A DNA stretch of 64,000 nucleotides from Flavobacteriales bacterium (lineage in GTDB: Bacteria; Bacteroidota; Bacteroidia; Flavobacteriales_F; PHOS-HE28). The position numbers were made by a program, and so were the translations under genes. The stretch's first letter is position 1, and the number at the start of each line of letters is the position of its first letter. Location: the NCBI GenBank assembly GCA_020635675.1, contig JACJZJ010000002.1:558001-622000 (forward strand), read 5' to 3'. Below the pieces are notes generated by a model. The model was given only the letters and a program-made list of their open reading frames with translations. It was not told the DNA's origin and ran no database searches. Below, piece by piece: positions 59,571-64,000 of the stretch.

Positions 59571-59578
59571 CGAAATTA
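59571..59578 (-). promoter_or_regulatory. Possible -7 element (TAATTTCG) of the HAD gene
   Basis: One mismatch to TAnnTTTG, 7 bases before the HAD ATG. It is the same octamer as the tRNA promoter element on the other strand 20 bases away. Confidence 0.4.
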
Positions 59579-59597
59579 CCGGAAGACCGCCCCGGGC

Positions 59598-59605
59598 TAA
59601 TTTCG
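59598..59605 (+). promoter_or_regulatory. Possible -7 element (TAATTTCG) of the tRNA gene
   Basis: One mismatch to TAnnTTTG, 10 bases before the first base of the tRNA. Confidence 0.4.
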
Positions 59606-59615
59606 TCGCCATACC

Positions 59616-59688
59616 GGGCCTATAGCTCAGCGGTCAGAGCAGCGGACTCATAATCCGTTGGTCGCAGGTTCAAATCCTGCTGGGCCCA
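59616..59688 (+). tRNA. tRNA-Ile2 (anticodon CAT), less likely elongator tRNA-Met
   Basis: A 73-base tRNA that folds fully: acceptor GGGCCTA with TGGGCCC, D-stem GCTC/GAGC, anticodon stem GCGGA/TCCGT with loop CTCATAA (anticodon 59649-59651), variable loop TGGTC, T-stem GCAGG/CCTGC with TTCAAAT, discriminator A. CC follows but the final A of CCA is not encoded. The anticodon arm, variable loop and T-arm resemble E. coli ileX, so this is probably the AUA-reading tRNA-Ile whose C34 is changed to lysidine by TilS. Elongator Met tRNA has the same anticodon and cannot be excluded by eye. Confidence 0.92.
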
Positions 59689-59768
59689 CCTTCGCACGCT
59701 TCGCGTGCTACGGCGGGCACGGCCCACCGTGTCCGCCGTAGCTTCAGCGAAGGCGGACCTTCGCACGC
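59688..59768. repeat. Direct repeats flanking a palindrome next to the tRNA
   Basis: ACCTTCGCACGC occurs at 59688-59699, where its first base is the tRNA discriminator, and again at 59757-59768. Between them lie a GCACGC-TTC-GCGTGC hairpin (59694-59708) and a long palindrome (59707-59742), then two small CTTC/GAAG and GAAGG/CCTTC inverted repeats. The whole 80 bases are noncoding and strongly structured. It may be a REP-like mobile palindromic element or a terminator for the tRNA. Confidence 0.65.
59707..59742. repeat. 36-base palindrome, 16-bp stem
   Basis: GCTACGGCGGGCACGG (59707-59722), loop CCCA, and CCGTGTCCGCCGTAGC (59727-59742). The arms pair at all positions, with one G-U. The GCTACGGCGG core is typical of repeated intergenic palindromes in GC-rich genomes. 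Confidence 0.8.
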
Positions 59769-59823
59769 CTTATCCACCCCGTCTTGAGCACGGCGGCAGA
59801 TCGGTTGCTCCTTTCCCCACGGC

Positions 59824-59831
59824 TATCTTGC
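59824..59831 (+). promoter_or_regulatory. Possible -7 element (TATCTTGC) before galE
   Basis: Two mismatches to TAnnTTTG, 5 bases before the galE ATG. Confidence 0.4.
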
Positions 59832-59836
59832 GCGCC

Positions 59837-60850
59837 ATGCGGAAGGTCCTGGTCACGGGCGGTGCGGGCTACATCGGATCGCACACGGTGGTGGAACTGG
59901 CCGCGGCCGGTTACGAGCCGGTGATCGTGGACGACCTGCGGAATTCCGAAGAGCGCGTGCTCGATGGCATCGCGTCCATCATCGGCCGTCGCGCCACCTT
60001 CCATCGCGTGGACTGCAACGACGGCGATGCCATGGAAAAGGTCTTCGCCACGGAAGGGCCGTTCCATGGCGTGGTCCATTTCGCGGCGTACAAGGCCGTG
60101 GGGGAGAGCGTGGCGCAACCGCTGATGTACTACGCCAACAACATCGGTTCCTTGATCGTCCTGCTCCGCCTCATGCGCCGGCACGACGTGAAGCGGATCG
60201 TCCTCTCCTCGTCCTGCACCGTCTATGGCCAGCCGGAGAAGCTGCCGGTGGACGAGTCGGCGCCGGACCGCCGGGCGAACTCTCCGTACGGCTTCACCAA
60301 GATGGTGTGCGAGCAGATGTTGCGGGACGTCGCCCAGGCCGATCCGACGATGGCCGTGGTGCTCCTGCGGTACTTCAATCCCATCGGCGCCCACCCCAGT
60401 GCCGCCATCGGGGAGCTGCCGCTGGGCGTGCCGAACAACCTGGTGCCCTTCATCACGCAGACCGCCGCCGGGCTGCGGGAGAAACTGACCGTGTACGGGG
60501 ATGACTACGACACCCCCGACGGGTCCTGCATCCGGGACTACATCCATGTGGTGGACCTTGCGCAGGCACACGTGAAGGCCCTGGGGTGGTTGGAACACCG
60601 GCAGCCACCCACTTGTGAGGTGTTCAACCTGGGGACCGGTCACGGGAGTAGTGTGCTGGAGGTCGTGAAGACCTTCATCGCCGAGACCGGCGCGAAGCTT
60701 CCTTACAGCGTCGGCCCGCGCCGGGAGGGGGATGTCGCAGCTGTATATGCCGATGCGACAAAGGCGCATGAGGTGTTGGGTTGGGAGGCGAAACTGGACC
60801 TGCGCCAGGCATTGCGCGATGCATGGCGCTGGCAGGAGGGGTTGAAGTAG
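59837..60850 (+). CDS. galE: UDP-glucose 4-epimerase
   Basis: A 337-residue short-chain dehydrogenase-type epimerase interconverting UDP-glucose and UDP-galactose with bound NAD. The NAD motif is VLVTGGAGYIGSHTVVEL at the N-terminus. The catalytic SSSCTVYG and the YGFTK (YxxxK) pair are present, as are HFAAYKAVGESV, LLRYFNPIGAHPS, DGSCIRDYIHVVDLA and VFNLGTGHGSSVLE. Length is normal. I chose ATG 59837, which follows a promoter-like element; the longer frame reads through the palindromic repeat. The sugar transporter downstream fits galactose or glucose use. Confidence 0.96.
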   Translation: MRKVLVTGGAGYIGSHTVVELAAAGYEPVIVDDLRNSEERVLDGIASIIGRRATFHRVDCNDGDAMEKVFATEGPFHGVVHFAAYKAVGESVAQPLMYYANNIGSLIVLLRLMRRHDVKRIVLSSSCTVYGQPEKLPVDESAPDRRANSPYGFTKMVCEQMLRDVAQADPTMAVVLLRYFNPIGAHPSAAIGELPLGVPNNLVPFITQTAAGLREKLTVYGDDYDTPDGSCIRDYIHVVDLAQAHVKALGWLEHRQPPTCEVFNLGTGHGSSVLEVVKTFIAETGAKLPYSVGPRREGDVAAVYADATKAHEVLGWEAKLDLRQALRDAWRWQEGLK

Positions 60851-60912
60851 CGCGCACATCGTTCCGTTGAAAAGGGCGGCCCGGGCGCCGGGTCGGGACC
60901 GACGCACGCGGA

Positions 60913-60920
60913 TAGCTTTG
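60913..60920 (+). promoter_or_regulatory. Promoter -7 element (TAGCTTTG)
   Basis: A perfect TAnnTTTG match, 17 bases before the transporter ATG. Confidence 0.5.
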
Positions 60921-60937
60921 GTCACCACTGCCTGTTC

Positions 60938-62206
60938 ATGTCCACCACCCGCACCGACACCCGCGCGATCCTGATCCTGGGCGTGCTCTTCTTCATCTTC
61001 GGCTTCGTCACCTGGCTGAACGGGACCTTGATCCCGTATCTGAAGATCGCCTGCGAGCTGAGCACCTTCCAGGCGTTGTTCGTCGCCTTCGCCTTCTACA
61101 TCAGCTATTTCGTGATGGCGCTGCCCTCGTCCTGGGTCCTGCAACGCACGGGCTTCAAGAACGGCATGATGCTCGGCCTGCTGGTGATGGCCGCCGGTGC
61201 ATTGCTTTTCCTGCCCGCCGCTTCCAGCCGCACCTACGGCTTGTTCCTCACCGGCCTTTTCGTGATCGGCACCGGCCTATCCCTACTGCAAACGGCCAGC
61301 AATCCGTACATCACCATCGTGGGCCCCATCGAGAGCGCGGCCAGGCGGATCAGCATCATGGGGATCTGCAACAAGGTGGCCGGGGTGCTGGCGCCGATCG
61401 CCCTTGGTGCCGTGGTCCTGCACGATGCCGACACCCTGGTGAACGAGCTGCAGCAACTGGATGCCACCGCCCGGGCCGTGCGCCTGGATGGATTGGCGGA
61501 ACGTGTGATGACGCCTTACACCATCATGGCCGTCGTGCTGATCGGTCTGGCGCTTTTGGTACGCCTTTCACCCCTTCCGGAGATCGCCAGTGAGGAGGAG
61601 GCCACGCACGCGGAACGTGAACCGGGGGGCCGGACCAATGTGCTGCAGTTCCCGCAGCTCGCGCTCGGCGTGATCGCCTTGTTCCTATATGTGGGTGTCG
61701 AAGTGATCGCCGGCGACACCATCGGCAACTACGGCACGACACAGGGCATCCCGCTCAGCGAGGCCAAGTACTTCACGGCCTACACGCTCACGGCCATGGT
61801 GGTGGGCTATCTCGCGGGTATCGTCACCATACCGAAGGTGATCACACAGGACCGCGCTTTGTCCATCTCGGCGATCACCGGAGTGCTTTTCAGTCTGTGC
61901 GCACTGTTCACCAGCGGCTACATGAGCGTACTCTGCATCGCCTTGCTGGGCCTGGCCAACGCCTTGATGTGGCCCGCGATCTGGCCCTTGGCGATCGAAG
62001 GCTTGGGCCGGTTCACCAAGGTGGGGTCCGCCTTGCTGATCATGGCCATCGCAGGAGGGGCCTTGTTGCCGTTGCTCTATGGCCGGCTGGCCGACCTTCC
62101 GGCAATCGGCCCGCGGATGGCCTACGTCGTCCTGTTACCCGCCTACCTCTTCATCCTCTGGTACGCGGTGAAGGGGCACCGGATCCACCGCTGGGGGAGG
62201 GGCTGA
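60938..62206 (+). CDS. MFS sugar transporter (FHS family, GlcP/FucP-like)
   Basis: A 422-residue transporter with 12 hydrophobic helices, of the fucose/glucose/galactose:H+ symporter group. The first helix carries LGVLFFIFGFVTWLNGTLIP, the FHS signature, followed by LKIACELSTFQALFVAFAF. The middle has the TGLSLLQTASNPYITIVGP segment, also typical. The second half starts after a short hydrophilic loop (EEEATHAEREPGGR). The substrate is probably a hexose, in line with galE next door, but fucose or N-acetylglucosamine are possible. Start ATG 60938. Confidence 0.92.
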   Translation: MSTTRTDTRAILILGVLFFIFGFVTWLNGTLIPYLKIACELSTFQALFVAFAFYISYFVMALPSSWVLQRTGFKNGMMLGLLVMAAGALLFLPAASSRTYGLFLTGLFVIGTGLSLLQTASNPYITIVGPIESAARRISIMGICNKVAGVLAPIALGAVVLHDADTLVNELQQLDATARAVRLDGLAERVMTPYTIMAVVLIGLALLVRLSPLPEIASEEEATHAEREPGGRTNVLQFPQLALGVIALFLYVGVEVIAGDTIGNYGTTQGIPLSEAKYFTAYTLTAMVVGYLAGIVTIPKVITQDRALSISAITGVLFSLCALFTSGYMSVLCIALLGLANALMWPAIWPLAIEGLGRFTKVGSALLIMAIAGGALLPLLYGRLADLPAIGPRMAYVVLLPAYLFILWYAVKGHRIHRWGRG

Positions 62207-62827
62207 TCAGATGAAGAACAGGTGCGCCACGCAGGTGTAGGTGCACGCAAAGCCGAGCAGGGCCCCGGCCCCCACCTGCAGCGGCGTGTGGTCGCTCGTG
62301 AGGAGTCGCGCCGTGCCCAGTGCACCGGCCAGCACGATGAACAGCGCCATCTCCAGCGGAGCGAAGGTGTGGTGCAGCATCAGCAGGCCGGTCAACGCGC
62401 CGAGCAGGCCGCCGATGCCCACCATGTGCACGCTGATCTTCCACCGGAGGGTGATGACGGTGGTGAGCAACAAGGCGACCAACGCTCCGAGGAACATCGC
62501 GAGGGTGGCCTCATGCTGTGGTGTGCGGTGCGCCAGGAGGTAGTAGCACAGGGTGAAGTAGAAGAGCGTCATCAGGAAGGGGATCACGCGCTCCTGCCGA
62601 TGGGGCATGGACAGGCCGGTGATCGCGCCGCTCCGCAACAGCAACAGGGTGGTCGTCAAGGGGAACAGCACCGTCAGCACGAACACCATGGCGAAGGTGA
62701 GGAGCTGGAAGGCCAGCGGCATGAAGAACGAGATGTGCGGGTCCATCCGGAAGGCCACCACCACCGTGAGCAGGGGCATGAACAGCGGGTGCAGCAGGAT
62801 GTTCAGCGTATGGGCCGTTGCACGCAT
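62207..62827 (-). CDS. PAP2-like membrane protein
   Basis: A 206-residue protein with six or seven hydrophobic helices. It begins ATAHTLNILLHPLFMPLLTV and later has LRWKISVHMVGIGGLLGALT and LTSDHTPLQVGAGALLGFAC. The S-x-H and D-H-T-x-x-Q-V-x-x-G parts resemble the end of PAP2-superfamily proteins in Bacteroidota, but the full phosphatase signature (KxxxxxxRP, PSGH, SRxxxxxHxxxD) is not complete, so activity is doubtful. I chose ATG 62827 rather than 62869, because a TACCTTGT element lies 6 bases upstream and similarity starts there. It converges with the transporter gene with no gap. Confidence 0.78.
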   Translation of the reverse strand: MRATAHTLNILLHPLFMPLLTVVVAFRMDPHISFFMPLAFQLLTFAMVFVLTVLFPLTTTLLLLRSGAITGLSMPHRQERVIPFLMTLFYFTLCYYLLAHRTPQHEATLAMFLGALVALLLTTVITLRWKISVHMVGIGGLLGALTGLLMLHHTFAPLEMALFIVLAGALGTARLLTSDHTPLQVGAGALLGFACTYTCVAHLFFI

Positions 62828-62833
62828 GCGATC

Positions 62834-62841
62834 ACAAGGTA
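62834..62841 (-). promoter_or_regulatory. Possible -7 element (TACCTTGT)
   Basis: Two mismatches to TAnnTTTG, 6 bases before the PAP2-like ATG; supports the shorter start. Confidence 0.35.
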
Positions 62842-62895
62842 GGCTGGCCGGACCAGGCGCCCACTTCATCGTTCAGCGCTCCTGCTTCCGTGCTC

Positions 62896-64000
62896 CTACA
62901 GTTCCTTCCGCAACCGGGCCACCGGGATGTTCAGCTGCTCGCGGTACTTGGCCACGGTCCGTCGGGCGATGTTGTAACCCTTCTCCTTGAGCAGCGCGGT
63001 CAGCTGGTCGTCGGTGAGCGGCTTGCGCTTGTCCTCCGCGTCGATGGCGTCGTTCAGGATCTTCTTCACCTCACGGGTGCTCACCTCCTCGCCACTGTCC
63101 GTACTGAGGCTTTCACTGAAGAAGTACTTGAGCAGATAGGTGCCGTAGTTGGTCTGGACGTACTTGCTGTTGGCCACGCGGCTCACCGTGCTGATGTCCA
63201 GGTGCACCTTCTCGGCGATGTCCTTCAGGATCATCGGCTTGAGCTTGGTCTCGTCGCCGGTGAGGAAGAACTCGCGCTGGTGTTCCACGATGGCCTCCAT
63301 GGTGAGCAGCAGGGTGTTCTGGCGCTGCTTGATCGCATCGATGAACCACTTGGCCGCGTCGATCTTCTGCTTGATGAACTGCAGGGCCTCGCGCTGGTCC
63401 TTGTCCTTCTTGTGTCGGGCATACTCCTTCATCATGTCGCGGTAGGTGCGGCTGATGCGGAGCTCGGGGGCATTGCGCCCGTTCAGTTGGAGTTCCAGTT
63501 GCCCGTCGATGGACAGCACCTGGAAGTCGGGGACGATCTCCTGGTTCGGCTTGCTGGTGTCGCGGGCGGTGTTGCCGGGCTTGGGGTTCAGGTGCAGGAT
63601 CTCGTCGATGGCGGCCTTCAGCGCCTCCTCGTCGATCTCCATGCGCTCCATGATCCGTTCGTAGTGCTTCTTGGTGAAGGCCTCGAAGTGCTTGTCCAGG
63701 ACCTCGTGCGCGGTGATCACGGCCACCTCGCGGGGGCGACGCTCCAGCTGGAGCAGCAGGCATTCCCGCAGGTCGCGCGCCCCCACGCCTGCCGGGTCCA
63801 GCGCCTGCACTTCCTTCAGGGCCTTCTCCAGCTCCTCCTTCGTGCAGGAGACGTTCTGGGTGAAGGCCAGATCGTTCACGATGGCGTCGAGATCGCGGCG
63901 CAGATAGCCGTCCTCGTCCAGATTGCCGATCAGGTTCCGCCCCAGTTCCTCGGTGCGTTCGTCGATGTCGCGCAGGGCGAGCTGTTGCATCAGGGCCTCC
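62896..64000 (-). CDS. rpoN: RNA polymerase sigma-54 factor, C-terminal part
   Basis: The last 367 residues of sigma-54, open to the right window edge, so the N-terminal activator-interacting region and the first part of the core-binding domain are missing. Present are the core-binding domain (IGNLDEDGYLRRDLDAIV, LDPAGVGARDLRECLLLQLE, LNPKPGN), the helix-turn-helix region (DIAEKVHLDISTVSRVANSK) and the RpoN box ARRTVAKYREQLNIP near the end, which reads the -24 promoter element. It directs transcription that needs AAA+ activator ATPases. No such activator lies in the window. Confidence 0.96.
   Translation of the reverse strand, partial: EALMQQLALRDIDERTEELGRNLIGNLDEDGYLRRDLDAIVNDLAFTQNVSCTKEELEKALKEVQALDPAGVGARDLRECLLLQLERRPREVAVITAHEVLDKHFEAFTKKHYERIMERMEIDEEALKAAIDEILHLNPKPGNTARDTSKPNQEIVPDFQVLSIDGQLELQLNGRNAPELRISRTYRDMMKEYARHKKDKDQREALQFIKQKIDAAKWFIDAIKQRQNTLLLTMEAIVEHQREFFLTGDETKLKPMILKDIAEKVHLDISTVSRVANSKYVQTNYGTYLLKYFFSESLSTDSGEEVSTREVKKILNDAIDAEDKRKPLTDDQLTALLKEKGYNIARRTVAKYREQLNIPVARLRKEL

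Noticed and set aside
59688..59768. Phage or island attachment site at the tRNA 3' end
   Set aside because: The direct repeat is only 12 bases, the two copies are 69 bases apart, and no integrase or cargo lies nearby. A palindromic element or terminator is more likely.
1..64000. CRISPR arrays, insertion sequences, phage genes, rRNA and riboswitches
   Set aside because: No regularly spaced short repeats with unique spacers, transposase motifs, phage structural genes, rRNA sequence or known riboswitch core could be seen. The only large repeat is the coding array at 10982-21028.

Overview
The window looks like chromosomal DNA of a GC-rich member of the Bacteroidota, probably an uncultured Flavobacteriales-like lineage. 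Four things point there. (1) Type IX secretion system (T9SS) genes: PorW/SprE, PorP/SprF, and a giant cargo protein with a gliding-motility-associated C-terminal domain. (2) The gene order porW - bactofilin - AtpI/AtpZ-like genes - atpB-E-F-H-A-G, without the beta and epsilon subunits. (3) Many near-consensus TAnnTTTG promoter elements and few Shine-Dalgarno sequences. (4) The order dut - nucleotidyltransferase - TPR lipoprotein - DUF4292 lipoprotein. Coding density is very high: no gap exceeds 190 bases, and many neighbouring genes overlap by 1-13 bases.

Layout. 1-5774 (minus): an operon of enoyl-CoA hydratase, polysaccharide flippase, dUTPase, sugar nucleotidyltransferase, TPR lipoprotein and a DUF4292 lipoprotein cut by the window edge. 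5826-9446 (minus): an orphan 1206-residue membrane histidine kinase. 9584-22791 (plus): a 4068-residue T9SS adhesin-like protein with 38 tandem repeats of about 88 residues, translationally overlapping a PorP/SprF-like gene. 22796-33257 (minus): a glycosyltransferase, PorW/SprE, bactofilin and the F0F1 ATP synthase genes. 33307-35719 (plus): an M23 peptidase and a GH3-family protein. 35716-37755 (minus): an unrecognised membrane protein, a triple rhodanese protein and a 53-residue basic protein. 37942-44734 (plus): Sua5/TsaC, a Cys-less ArsC-like protein, Dxr, RseP, a cation/proton antiporter, a single-domain response regulator and a DAO-type flavoprotein. 44741-46267 (minus): an FMN-dependent glutamate-synthase-like protein. 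46374-58935 (plus): a 2049-residue alpha-2-macroglobulin lipoprotein, a 1243-residue multidomain secreted protein, a small lipoprotein, a DUF1684 protein, a secreted protein with a T9SS type-A-like tail, and methylmalonyl-CoA epimerase. 58928-64000: HAD hydrolase, tRNA-Ile2(CAT), a palindromic element, galE, an FHS-type sugar transporter, a PAP2-like membrane protein and the 3' part of rpoN.

How the genes fit together. The most distinctive part is the surface and secretion set. The giant repeat protein carries a type-B T9SS signal and is paired with its own PorP/SprF-like outer-membrane partner, as in SprB/SprF systems. PorW/SprE, encoded beside the ATP synthase, is a T9SS accessory lipoprotein, and two more probable T9SS cargo proteins lie at 52.6-58.5 kb. 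The core T9SS genes (gldKLMN, sprA, porV) are not in the window. The rest is mostly housekeeping: energy, isoprenoid synthesis, tRNA modification, envelope stress and sugar metabolism. The repeat array shows a three-unit, 792-base higher-order repeat with stretches of perfect identity, so it is still expanding or being homogenised. A G10 tract near the start of the M23 peptidase gene is a candidate slipped-strand switch. Many genes have a TAnnTTTG-like element 3-10 bases before the start codon, which predicts leaderless or nearly leaderless mRNAs.
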